Below, piece by piece: positions 40,108 through 52,900 of a stretch of 64,000 nt of DNA; the first letter of the stretch is position 1, and the number at the start of each line of letters is the position of its first letter. Source of the stretch: Phoebastria nigripes (lineage: Eukaryota > Chordata > Aves > Procellariiformes > Diomedeidae); contig JAYKAV010000444.1 in assembly GCA_035582835.1 (NCBI GenBank), forward strand, positions 366,350 to 430,349. Reading direction: 5' to 3'. The translations under genes were made by a program, and so were the position numbers. Below the pieces are notes generated by a model, which did not search any database, was not told where the DNA came from, and was given only the letters and a program-made list of their open reading frames with translations.

Positions 40108-43100
40108 CTGACAATAAACAAGAGAAAGGCAAATTAGTCAGAGTGACAGAACAGCAGTTTTGTCTCATGTAGAGGTTAAGAACCTCTTATTATTATGGCT
40201 TGCATTTTTCAATTTGTCATGCAGCCAATACACATGCACACCAACAGCTACAACCCAGCTCCTGCCCACACACGCTATTCAATACTATCAGCTAAAGCAG
40301 TAATTACAAGCAAGAGCAGTGTTCCAACAGATTTCTGGGAAAAAAGTTGTTCCAAGCAAACTTGCTTCAGTCTCTGAGGTTTCTGATAAAAAAAAAAAGG
40401 CATCAAGTCTTCCTTACATCCTCTCCCAGAAATATACGCCAAATCCAACAGCGTTACTTGCTTCCTCTACTTCCCTTCTGCACCTCATGCCTTTTCAGCA
40501 AGGAATGTGGAAACAGAACTAAAAGCTTTGACTCTTTTGGAAGGAGAAGAGAGGAGCAGAGAGTCCTCCCAATAAGTTGCAAAAGGACTGCCACAGGACA
40601 GCAAGTGGAACCAGGCAACAGCTTCTCAGTGGGGCACTTCCATCTGCGGGTGCAGACAGCAGAGCAGGATTGACATGGGACTCCTGACACTTCCTGCAAC
40701 CACCCTTCAGACTCAACAGATGCTGCACAAATTAAGCCATTTTTTTGAAAGCAGCTCCTGACTGAGCTGGCTTGTCAGGCCCCACAGCAGGAAACCACAC
40801 AGAGAAGCAGATCTCCAGAAGTTCTCCACAAGGAGCCAAGCTTCCCTTAGTTCCCACCAGGCCAATGAGAGGCCAGGGCCACCAGCAGTGCTCCTTTGTG
40901 TGATCCAGGGCCTCCATGCTGAGGTCAGGCAGGGCAGCCACTTTGCAAAAGTCACACAAGAGGAAGCTTTGGGGTACTTTGAATTAATCGATAGATCTGG
41001 CCCACTCATTTTCGCTGCTGTAAGAGGGGAAAACAAATAAAACCAAACCCCAGCAGACCAGATTATGCTCTCAGTTACAATGGAGTAACTCCACCAACTT
41101 CAAGACAATGAAGGACTGAAACCAAGACGAATCTGATCTCCCAAGCTTATTTTCTCTTCCATTACAGAAAGGCATATGATTTCCAGAGGAAGGCCTATGG
41201 CATACAACTGGTTTAGTACAAAGAACCACTACTTACTAATACCATGAAGCAGCCTGCAGGATCTACTGTGCCCCTGGAGGATCTCCTCCCAGTCCCCAGT
41301 CTCAGACTAAAAAGTGATGGTTTTTCTCTACAAATTGAAGCACACAGACTCTACATGACAATTGCCTGAATATTATTGACTGCATTTTTCCTTACAGCTT
41401 ACACAGACCACACTGATTCCCCCCCATCACTTTCCATATGAGTAATTATGAAATAGAGGCATGTATCGCTCAGGCAGATGCAAACGTCATGGGATTCCCC
41501 AAACTTTTTCTGTTTCATCTGGATAGCTCAGGATACAATGTGATTAAAACATTTTGGCTCCCACAAATAACGATGGTGCCTCATAGACACCACAAAGTGA
41601 AAAAAACCCTGTTCTGACAAACTAAGTGCAGTTTCCTAAATGCGGGTTCCTGGGCTCTACCCAGCTGTATTACCAAAGCCTGCGTGCAGTGGAGATCTAC
41701 ACAATCATTTAGCCTATGAGTAAAAGGGACAGCAGATAGAGAAGTATGAATTTTCAGGCCACATTTAGTAATAGTGAAGATGTCTGAATCCTTGGTTGCT
41801 TAGGGACTTCCCAGCAGTACCCACAGTCTCTGGAATGCGCTTCATTACTTTTACTTCACATATACGTGCCATTTTAAGTTCCTTTTTTTAAGCGGTCCCG
41901 AGAAGATGCAATCCCTGAGCACAGCTGAAAACCCATGGTTGCTCCTGAGGTCCATCATGCATAGCTCTTCCCAGGGCTGGGGCCCCGCAGCCAGCAGCAG
42001 CAGCCACAAAGCACGCACGCTGTCCTTCCATGATATCACCACTGCTTAAGATCAGCTGCTGCTTCCAGACTAAGGCAGAGCGGGAGGCCACAAGAGAAGA
42101 GATGTGTGATGCAGTCTCTACCTCGCACTGACACTGTCGGGATGGTGACTAAGCTGCAGAGAGACCAACAACCTCTTCTGCTTGCTCATAACAAAACTTA
42201 TCTGCCCCATGTATTACCCAGAAGATAGTTCCCAGTATTTTTTTTTTTTTAGTTAAGACATATAGTAAGTCAATTTTTTTACCTAATACAACGCTTCTTG
42301 TCAACTGATATCAACACAGTGACCAAGACAGCTAACATTTGCCTTAATGGAGTCATTATGCCTCCCTTCCCTTACACAGCTTGTTAAAAAGACTGTAGCT
42401 GAACAAGACATGTAACTCAAGCCCACTGTTTGGCCTGTGGTACACTCCCCCACCTTCCTTCTCAACAAGACTGCACTTGAAAGAAAGAAACATAGCCGTG
42501 CAAAACAAGAGAAATCAGGTAAGATTGGGCTTGTCGCATTTGCAGACTTTGCCAAAGAATATCACCGGTTTATTTACACAGAATTTGGACATGGAAAATC
42601 TTGTGTATTGTTATATTTAAACTTGTTTTAAAAACTACAAAGCACTTCCCTTCTGAGAATTGGTTATGTTCAACCACTTAGCTGCAAAAGCCTTGCCACA
42701 AAAACACTTCCTGTTCATAGCTGATTACTTCCAAAGTTAAATGCTCTTAAAGGCTGATCAGGCATAGCATGTATTCACCAAAACCTTTTTACAACTAAAT
42801 TTCAACAACAGACTAAGTGCTTCTGAAGGGGTCATCAAAAAAATAAAGGATTTTATTTACAGAATTCAGCATTTATAAATGTGCTTTGAATGCAGCCTAA
42901 TTTTCTAATGTTTAGGCAATCATAGCAATTGTCTGTTCAAATCAGAGGCCAACTATCTTCTCATTTGTGCATGCAAACTGTGATAATCAAATAATGCAGG
43001 TATCAGCCTAAAACATTAAATTCCATAATTATTCTTAATTTTTTTTAATCTATTTTATATAAATATCCTATATCCAACAATGATTTCTGGCATTCAGCCA

Positions 43101-46100
43101 GGCTGTCTCATTTGCATAAACTGTTGGCCCCAGGTGTTTGATTAGTTATAAGGTGCAATTTAATTAAGCACCCTCTCTTGCTACATCCACTTTCTACAGT
43201 CAAAGCCACAAGTTAATATTGCTCCTTATCAACGATTGATTAAGAATAATGTTTTCAGACAGTGTCTACTTCCCACTGACGCGGTGAGTTTAGTATTTGA
43301 AAATGGAGTTCAAACTCCATTAGCCATTTCAAACATTTTCACTCTGAATCTATTCTAATAGCTTTTAGTCTGAAAGCATGTTACCAGTGGTTAAATCTTT
43401 AGACAGATGCATCAAAAATGATTATATTTACTTCCTGAAAAGGCAGCCCTTCTAAGAGAGCTAACCGCACACAGGCAGAAATGTTCCTGTATGTTAATGC
43501 TTAGATTCAATCTTTCTAAAGAAAAGCTGCTCAGCCCCATTTTCGTTCAAGTAAACAGATTTACTTAACATTACCAAAAACTGTAATGAGTTAGTCCATC
43601 AAATTAAAAAGCAGGATAAGATGCAACTTTGCTGTACAAATACCACCATGCAAATGCTGTTGCTATATGAAGCTCCCGACAGGCTGCTGTCTGCTGTCCC
43701 AGCAGAGACCTCACCGAGGAGGTATGTGTATTGGCGAAAGGAAGGCAAGCACAGAGCACATTTAAAGGACAGATTTTGCCCCATCACTCACTGAATCACG
43801 TTCAGTGTGAGAGGCCATGCTTTGCCCACACAGTGTTTGCTTTGCTGACTGCATTAGCTCTCTCTATTTAAATTAGTTGGGGTGCATCCCTCTAAGTCTA
43901 GATACCTCTTGCTTTCCTGCTCCTCCCAGCTGATGCAAACTTGCATGTCAAGGATACCCATATCCCATTAGTCATGAGAATAACGGACTCAATTTCTGCT
44001 CCTCTAAGGATGAGCAGATACCACTGTCACATGGTAAAGTGGGAGATAAGTCATGTGCTATTGGAAATAACCCACGATCTCACCACTGTAACTCTTCTGA
44101 TCTTAGAAACAACAGTCAGGTTTACAGGGTTATTTCCAAGAAGGCTCTAAGTCCTGCACTTAGAGCTGCCCCTATGGCACACGTGCTCCGTTTCACATGA
44201 AGAGGCAGTGTTGTTACCTACTCTTGCACTCTCCCCTTAAAGACGCATCTGGTTCTGTTGTGAAATTCTGTATCCAAATGAACAATTTTTGTCCCTGCAC
44301 AACATCTAGATAGCAGAGGTTTCACAATCTGAAAAATAGGGAGATTTTGGCTCTTCCTTGTTCAGTGCTAAAAAAAAAGAAGCCTGGAAACAGTCACACC
44401 TGCAGCGATGGAGAGTATCAGCACTGCCCAATTCAGCCCCTCTTTTAAGGCCTCTACGATACTTGGAGGGCACCTCGGTGGGCTTTCAAAAGTCCAGAAG
44501 AGCCAGGAGCACGTCAGACTGAACTTCAAGAGGTTTTGCATTACACAGATAAGCTTTGCCATCTTACACCTGTCCTAAATTTAGGCAATGAATTATTATT
44601 TCTATTGCAGGTTCAAATCAGACATTCAGCCATATTTATACAATTAGTTTAAGAAAGTCTGAGTTCCAATTTTCAAACAGAGATTTAAAAAATAGTATGT
44701 GGGGAGAGAAGGAGGAACAAATTTTCATGACCCAGAGAGTTTAACATGCTTTTATACCATATCAAATTGAAGTACCTATTAAATACTTTCAGCTACCTTT
44801 TTATGACAATTAACTTATATTTATCAACATATTGTTAACATATATGTAGTTACTAAACCTCCACACAAGCAAAGGTATTAGCAAAGGGGTGCTGAGCCTG
44901 TTGCACTAAGGGAGGGCACCAGTGATTCTACACAAGACTTGAGATCCTGGAGAGATTTGAAAAGAGACTGTGGAGGGTTCAGTGAATTTCCTAAGGATGA
45001 TGACATGAAGAAAGGATGAAAAAATACTTATGAAAGGATACAGCAAGCATTTTCCTTGGATACATGAAGGCGCTTAGGAGCAGAAGTACAGATGTATGAC
45101 AAAAATCTGTGTAAGACTAAGATGTGAAAGGTTAAAGGTGAGAGGGAGACCAATCTGAAGGAAGTTGTCACACTTCTTTAATGGTCTCCTTTCCGATAAA
45201 CACGTAGGAGAAAAGTGAGAAATAGGAATGCCAGACAGCGGTGATTCCAGTTGTCAAGGGAGAATGTGGCCAGGTCTGGGGAACAGAAGGTGGATGGAGC
45301 ACGGTAACCCAATGGTGAGGATGCAAACCTACCAGCATCACCACCAAGCACATTTTTATGAGCGCAACAGGAAGCCCATCAACTCCCACTTACTGCCACC
45401 AAGAAGTACAGTGCAAGCTCATACTCATGTGACAGGGAGCTCCTGTGAAGCTCTGCAGATCCTTCCTCCACACAGTTGCTGTATTGCTGCAGAAATTTCC
45501 ACTGGCCATTATTTCACAGCACAGCAACAGAAGGGTAATTTGTTCACAGGATCCAGGAGCAGGTGAAAAATGAAGCTGAGCTGACATGCTTTTTCTCAAA
45601 GGGAAATTGGACTTTGGGTAGGCAGGAGGAGAGTTAGCAAGCAAGGCATTGCTAGGAAAACAAGAAGTGGAACTGATGTGAATCAATGATTTTTTTTTTT
45701 TTAAAGTATTATTAAGTACAGTTACAAAAAAGTGAAGCATCTTTTCCCCGGCTGGAGTAAAACCAGAGAATGCATCCTTGTAATGTATACATCTTGCATT
45801 CTTCTGCTGAAATGCAGGGAAATGGAGGAATACAGTCCATCAGGTTCAGATTGATACCAAGAATTCTTTGCCGTTTCACAGACTTCTCATTATATGTTGG
45901 AAATGACCAACAAAAGTCTTGTGAGAATAACTGTATTCTCTTTGAATTGCATTCAAAGAGAGAAAGCAATTCTGAGACAAAACTAAAGACCAGACAGTAC
46001 AGCAGCTATGATGATAATTGACCCATATCTGATGCATGGTGGTGAATACTACAGATCCAGAAATGGGAATTCATTTTTAAAAGCAGAATTTTCTCTTATG

Positions 46101-48157
46101 CTCACTACCTCAGCTAATTCTTTTGGTGGGTTTCACTCTGAAGAGACTTTTGCCCATAGGATGTGCTAACACACAGGCCCAAACTGGGGCTGCATCAACA
46201 CTGAGCCACAAAGTCTGAAGCAATTGTAATCATTAGGAGTTAAACAGTGACATCCACCATTTCCTGGGGCATTATCAGATTAAATAACACTCAGAGCCAG
46301 CCTGAGCACCTCCTAATTCAGTCAGATGTGGATTTCTTTCTACTCAAATGGCTGACCCAGACTTTTGTGCACAGGTGATATTTCAGCAGGAGGGAGCAGG
46401 GCTATAAATAGACACTCTGCAGCTGAAAAACCTGTCTGCTATGAAAGCTCTGCAGTCACGTCTGGTGGCATAGGCTCTTATTACTGCAGCTGACTTTAAC
46501 AGAAGATAACCAAGAAGAGAGACAGGTTTATTGCAAAGATACGGACCCTACCTACCACTGCCTTTGCTCTTCTGTGAGTACAGGCCACCTCTACTATGCA
46601 AGTACCTCTCTCATCTGCCTTAATCTTTTTTCTTTCTTCTTCTTCTTCTTTTTTTATTTAAATAGATTATGCAGAATAGTTGCAAAGCATAACACAGAGG
46701 AAACAAAATAGAAGTAGCTACTAAAATCCAGGCAGCAACTGCTCAAAATGAAATGAAAATAAGGATATGAAAATATAGTTTGACAGGCAGAGGTCTTGAG
46801 CAGTAGGACATGATTCTTCTTTCTCTGAGAGGGTTTGCTCCACTGACTTGAGCTCAGTTACTCTAAATCAGGGGGCTGAAGGGCCTTGTGACAGTACACA
46901 GTATGTCTAGTCAGTTTTATAATGATAAATTTCAATTTCATAAATTCACAAATGTGCAAAATGGATAAAGGAATTAACGATGATGAGGAAATCTATTCTG
47001 TTTAGTTTTCTCTCAATCCCATGAGCACATTAACTCAGTTAATGCCACCAAGGAAATAGAGCCATTTAGTAAAACAACCCAGTCGATTAGATTAAGCCGG
47101 CCCCACAGGACAGTAGCAGTGCCATGAGCTGATGGGAAGGGTCCTCACACAGCAGTTACAATTGGTCACAACTTGAAATGTATTTCCGTTAGAGAATGCC
47201 TATTCATCAAAATCTAAATCTTTTCCAGAGATTGGTTGATTTTGAAGAAGTTGCTGTAAGATGCAGGCAATCTGCCAGCTTACTTGCCTGGCAGCACATC
47301 CCCCCAGCCGCCCGGCAGGCAGCCCCTGCCCTCCTGAGCTGCCCCATCACTGCCGNGGTGAGGGCTGCCCTGGACTTCCAGGTTCTCAATTTCTTTGCAG
47401 CTTGCCAGGACAAGGAATGGGGAACCCAGGATGAGGTCAGGCAGCTCCATGGCTGTGGGCTCCGGTATCCACTGCCTGTCAGCATCCCACCATGGGAGCC
47501 TGCCCCAGCACTGGGGACTCTGCAACCCCCATCACTCAGGATGCCAGATGTCAAACCCCACTGGAGAGGAATTTAAGACAACCCCAAAACCAAACAAAAA
47601 TCAAGTCCGTTTGGATTTATCTTTCTCGTGCAATCTAATGTCAGCAACGGCACAGCTTGGAAATATGTCACAGCCACCACCTAAAACGTCTGACTTTGAG
47701 CAGAAGGCTGGGAATCATGGGCTGTCTGATTCTAGTAGCCAAATACATTAAACAGAATAGGATCAGAAAGACTGGATCTAAGTTACAGAAGTGTGATTAA
47801 ATTAGATTATAATAGTAGGGAGAGATTCCAGCACTGCCCAAACTACCACTCTGCTGAGCAAACAGACAAGTACACGTTATGGAATAACATGCCTTCTGAG
47901 TTCCTGAAATATATTTGGGAACAACCAGGGCTTCGAGCTTTACCTAATCCTGAACAGTAAATTCATTCACATACAAACATCAGAGAAAAAAACAGAGTGA
48001 GTTTGGTGGGAGGGAAGTAAGGCATTATGCATAAATTAAGAAAATCTTAGAGAGCCCTTGGGCAACTTCTGGCTCTCCCTCTAGCAATGAAGATAAAATA
48101 AATAAATGAACAGACAAACCTAAGAGAAAGAATAACACATATTTGCCTTGTACTTAC
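40108..48157 (-). other. DOCK10: Intron 2 (8.0 kb)
   Basis: No exon is recognised. It holds T-runs (42237-42252, 45688-45703), a TTC-rich tract (46627-46657), a GC-rich islet (47270-47560) and a long AT-rich, low-repeat stretch at 42840-43260 that looks like a candidate conserved non-coding element. Confidence 0.75.
46627..46657. repeat. TTC-rich tract
   Basis: Pyrimidine-rich sequence with (TTC)4-5 and a T-run in intron 2. Confidence 0.85.
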
Positions 48158-48277
48158 TGAAAAGTCATCATCGGGGAATAGTATCAGATCCTTAAACTGG
48201 TTATCCCCAATATTTTTTTCAATCTCTGTGATAACAGCTTCATAATCCAAAGGCTCCAAGAGTTTGGGTTTTTCCTG
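48158..48277 (-). CDS. DOCK10: DOCK10 exon 2 (start of DOCK-C/D N-terminal region)
   Basis: Forty codons, from [13 protein letters not shown] to LFPDDDFS (residues 35-74 of the 1b isoform). The acceptor is TTTCCACAG and the donor is TCA|GTAAGT, both in phase 0. The EPLDYE motif followed by an LxLFPxDDFS segment is shared by DOCK9, DOCK10 and DOCK11 and marks the beginning of the conserved zizimin N-terminal domain (formerly DUF3398). A second AG three bases inside the exon (CAGCAG) could serve as a NAGNAG tandem acceptor and drop one Gln. This is the first exon common to all DOCK10 isoforms. Confidence 0.95.
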
Positions 48278-49370
48278 CTGTGGAAATAAAGAAAAGATCA
48301 GGTAATCTCTCTACACTCACATTTGCCTTCCTCCCCCTTCATAAACTGAGATCTGCTGCATTTTTCCTTTTTTACAACAAAGTATGAATAAGTTCTTCCC
48401 CCCGCTCCATTCTTCCCAGCTTGTTGCAGCTGAGCTCATGTGAGAACAGTGGAAGTGAGGAAGTTGGGCCAGTTGTAACAGTCACTCTCCATCTGATAAC
48501 TCAACAGCAATCTGTCAGCTCATTACAGAGACCAAAACCACCACATTAACTTACCTGTCATTCTCAGGAACGCTCTCTCTTTCTCTGTAAATACATGTGG
48601 GCAAATAGACAGACAGACACAATTTGAACTGAACATAGATATGACTTTGAGCTAATATGTTTTAGAACAAGTAACCTACTAATTTCTTCACTGTCTTACA
48701 CAGTGCCACCTCTTGAACTGCTGGTAGCTTGTGAGTGCCACCACATTGTTTTACTTGGTAATAATCCAAGGTTATTCTCCTGGAATAAACTATCTGGCAC
48801 CCATCCCCATGGTTTCTCTTCTCAGAAATGGGATTAGTATCATCATAGTAGTACTACTATTGCCCGAAAGAGCAGTAAAGTAAGAAACCACCATAGGAAC
48901 AGCCAAACAAAAGTAAAGTCACACTGTCTCGAAATACAACCCAAAAATAGAAAAAGAGAAGCCCATCTGACATGCTAGAATACATTAAACAAATGAAGAG
49001 TCATGTATTAGAGTGACAACATTTGCTTNATTCAAAGACTTAAGCATCAGAAAGAGTAAATGAGAAAGGGCAAGAGAACTGCTAGAAGGGATGGAAAAGC
49101 AGGTGATAAGAGAGAAAAAGGACACTAGTGAAAAGCAAATGCGGAAACACTTCTGCAGAACACTTTTTCAGTCTAATGCAACGGTGGACATTAAGTAAGT
49201 TGTATTTTACCCACTGTTCTTGCACTGTGCTATCCAGAATAATATAAAGTTTCCCTCCCTCCCTTTTCCCTAAACCAAAAGCTTGGTGTATTGGAAAAGA
49301 AAGCTTTCACATCTCCATAAAACAAATTTCTCCAATGGACAATCTCATGATTCTCCATCACATTTGATTA

Positions 49371-49427
49371 TTTTTTTATATATATATATATATACACACA
49401 CACATATATTAAAAAAAATATATATAA
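49371..49427. repeat. AT/AC compound microsatellite
   Basis: A T-run, then (TA)n, (CA)n and (TA)n with an internal A-run, in the first intron. Confidence 0.9.
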
Positions 49428-49713
49428 TTCACACATGGTCCATTATACATATAATGGTCCAAATATACAAGTCTCTTCCTCTTTTGACTTCGTTCTAGAG
49501 AGTTCCTTTTTTTTCAGTAATTACAGTCATCTCAAGATTTCTCCCCAGCCCTTGTGAACACTGTTTCCCTTCTATATTAAGTTCAAGACTCACTTTGGTA
49601 TCAAATACATCTATGAAAAGTTTAATTAACTATCAGTAACACAGCCACACAAAATACATTAAAACACTGGGATACACGTGTTTCTAGAAAGTTATTCAAT
49701 TGCTGAACAGCTT

Positions 49714-49875
49714 ATGATAGAATCACAGAATAACTCAGGACCTCCACAGGTCATCTACTCCAAACCCCTGCTCAAAGAAGGGCAAGTTGGATCAGGCTGC
49801 TTGAGAACTTGTTCAGATGAGTCTTGAAAACCTCCAAGGATGGAGTTGCAATTTAAAAAGTTGGAGCTGTTCCTT
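49714..49875 (-). mobile_element. CR1 LINE fragment (3' end, degraded)
   Basis: From 49714 the + strand reads ATGATAGAATCACAGAAT, then a block equivalent to CR1 (GACCTCCACAGGTCATCTA-like, CCAAACCCCTGCTCAAAG, TGAAAACCTCCAAGGATGG). This is the reverse complement of the CR1 3' end, so the element lies on the minus strand, the same sense as DOCK10. Similarity fades after about 49850. It is a short 5'-truncated copy, as is usual for CR1. Confidence 0.85.
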
Positions 49876-49882
49876 CAACAGT

Positions 49883-49921
49883 TCAGTCTATTAACTCTCT
49901 TCTCAGTCTATTAACTCTCTT
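49883..49921. repeat. Tandem duplication, 20-bp period
   Basis: The 19-base unit TCAGTCTATTAACTCTCTT occurs at 49883-49901 and again at 49903-49921, identical in both copies. It sits directly beside the CR1 fragment and looks like a recent small slippage or repair duplication. Confidence 0.9.
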
Positions 49922-52900
49922 AGTCCCATTTGCCAGCTTAAGAGTTAATAAACTTCTAAAAATCATTAGTATTTAGCATTCACAGGCCAAAAGCACTATC
50001 TACTGATGCTGAGACATTAAAGACTTGTAAAAGATAGACAAGATCAACACATAACAGTAATAAATAGAACTTTTTTGAAAGCTCTTTCCCAAGGAAACTG
50101 GTTCAGGAATGTTGCTGTGGGATGCGAGGGAGAGGGAAGAAAGAGAAGCAATACTTGACCTACCTAAATATGGTGTATCTTTAACTACCAACTCCCAGAA
50201 AACCACTAAAAGATCTGTCTGTATGAATAAAATAAAAAGGGATTCTGACACACAGATACTGTGCTAGATGCCTTCCTAGGTGAATCTGGAGATGTACAAG
50301 GACAGTTGTCCATCTTGCCTTAGAGTTATGAAAGGGAGATTGAAGTAGAAATAAAAGTTGGGATTGTTTAACAGAAAAAATAAACTTATCTAGACAAAGG
50401 CCACTGTAAAACCAGAAGGCCCAAATGGGAAGAAACAGCTTTAAAGTTTAATTTCGTTTCTGTGACAGGACTGTATACCAGTGTGTGATGTTCAGGTGAG
50501 ACAAGGCACCCTACTAGGACACATGAGACTTCATATTAACCCAGCCATGTTACCTTAGACTGTCCCAAGCCGGTACTTGGCCCTGGCCAGTACCAGTTGA
50601 CACATTAATATCCAGTCCTGCTCAAGATACGCTCGAGCTGAGTAGCAGCCGTATTCTTTAGTGAGGTTTCAGTCTGCCGTTTACCAACAGCAATTCCCCA
50701 CAGGAACGTAATGGGCTCATCCAACCATCTCACCATGCACAGCTTGCTCTCATTTCCTTTCAAGTCATGTTGAGTCACCGCAGTATCCTTTAGCCATGAG
50801 TTTTAGGCTCTCCTTCATTAAATCTACCACTGTATCTATTTATTAAATATTCATATATAGACATAAGTTTCAAGGAGTTAAAACATGAAGAGGAAACACC
50901 AGTGCACACTGAGCGTACCACCTCTGCTATACCACTCATTTTGGGAACAATGCCCAAGTCTGAACAAAGTTCAGTCAGTCCAAGTTTAGCAGAAAGCAAA
51001 CTTGTAGTAGTGTAACTGTTACCTTCAGCAGGAAACCTTATAGCAACCACTTACAAGAAAACTCAAAGTAAAAGTGAAAAAATACATGCACTGACATTTT
51101 TGAGGTACAAGTGTCTCATGCAGGCATTTTTCCTGTGTAGCAGTTTCCCTAAAACATATATGTTTTCTGCAGAAAGTTTGTGACATTGACTACACTGAGA
51201 ACCCTCCCTTCCTAGAGCAGATACTGTTAGGCTAATGGTTTTGCAACAATCTCAACTTTTAGTAAGTCAGACACGCCACTGAAACCATAAATGTCCACTC
51301 TTCAAAACCAGAGATGTGTCAATACAATATTAATCTAGGTCAGATGCTCCTTGGAAACGTCATGAACGTTAGCTTTCAAAATCTCTTAAAACAACATAAA
51401 GTAAGCAAATGACATAAGTAGCCACCTTCCTATTGAAGTCATAGACTAAGAAAGAGCTGGGGAATCACACAAATCTTGGGACTTCTCTTGAAATATGGGG
51501 GAATCCCATAAAAATGTGCGGCATTTGCAGGTTCTCTACACCAATGGAAATACCCTTTTTGCTGGGGCTGGCAGAATGAGGAGGTATTCCTTCTTCCCCC
51601 TGGAAATCCCTGTGAAGCTGGGGTGAGCATAGCTACATCTCCTTCAAAATTAACGTCACACAGATGTTCAGCTGCAGGTGGAGGCAGGGTAAGCTATGTC
51701 ACATTGGCCTCTCTTTTCTCTTCANAAACTGGCAGCACTCAGAAAGCCGCTCCTGGTAGCTGTCTGAAACACTCCAGGGGAAAACGTCTCCTTGACAGCC
51801 GCAAGGTCGTTTACGTGAGACAAGAATGCAACTCCAGAAAACCCTGAAGCAGAGAAACACAGCGAGCATATGAACATCACTGTTCCCACAGCACTAATTC
51901 TCTTGCTCTCAGTGCTGCAAAGTGCATGATCTGATGGAAACATTTTAACAGATGAAGAGAAGTCTTACAAGAAAGTTTACACATCCAAAACGTAACTAAA
52001 TGTAAGTAGATGTGACATTATTAAAATTACTGCAAAACTTTTCAGTGAAGCATTTCAATATTTACGGTCATGTTTTTCTATTGATGCAATGACAAATGCC
52101 ATTCTTCCTTCTATGGCATTACAGCAAAATCCTGTATAAAATGCAATACTGTATTATACCAACTCTCCTAAATCAGAGATGCAAGTAATAGCCCATCCTC
52201 ATCAATACACCGATTGCAGAGGTAATCTGGTCCATTCCCTGCCAACATCAAGCATGACAGTATAATAAACATGATGCCTCTCTTTATCAACTCTGCATGT
52301 TCCTACAAACCCTAAGACTATGCAACGTGGACACCAACTCCATCCTTTGTAGAGCCAGTACTTTGGATTTGGCAAAGCTTAGCACTGCAATGCTTAATGT
52401 TGCATTTGTGATGGGAAGTGGCAGCTGGTTGAGTTAGCAGTTTATCTCTAGAAGGCATGGAATGACTGCTCCGTTTTCTCGTCAAAGGCAGACAGAAGCA
52501 GCGATGTTGGGATTAGCAAATTTCTCCCTGCGAGTACTAGCAGAGATTTGTAAATTAGTAGGGCTGATTTAAAGCTAATTTAATAACCATAGTGCTGCCT
52601 CTTCTCAATTTAACTTGTCTGTTCTTTTTGGAAACAGACCAACCTAGCAATCTGTGCCAAGATCAAATTGTGCTGGCTTGGATTTTTATAATGCTTTTTA
52701 TATTCTCTATCTCAAGTGAGTAATGAATTACATTTAGCTGTACTGAAATGGCTGTGAATACACCTAGTAAAAAGGCACTCTCCAACTCCTCACCTGCTAC
52801 AACAATCACAGCAGTACCATTTACTTCACACTGTGACAGTGTTGTGGAGCGTACTTCTGTTATGTTGTTGAGCCAACTTTTCCAAACCGTTTTTGAATAG

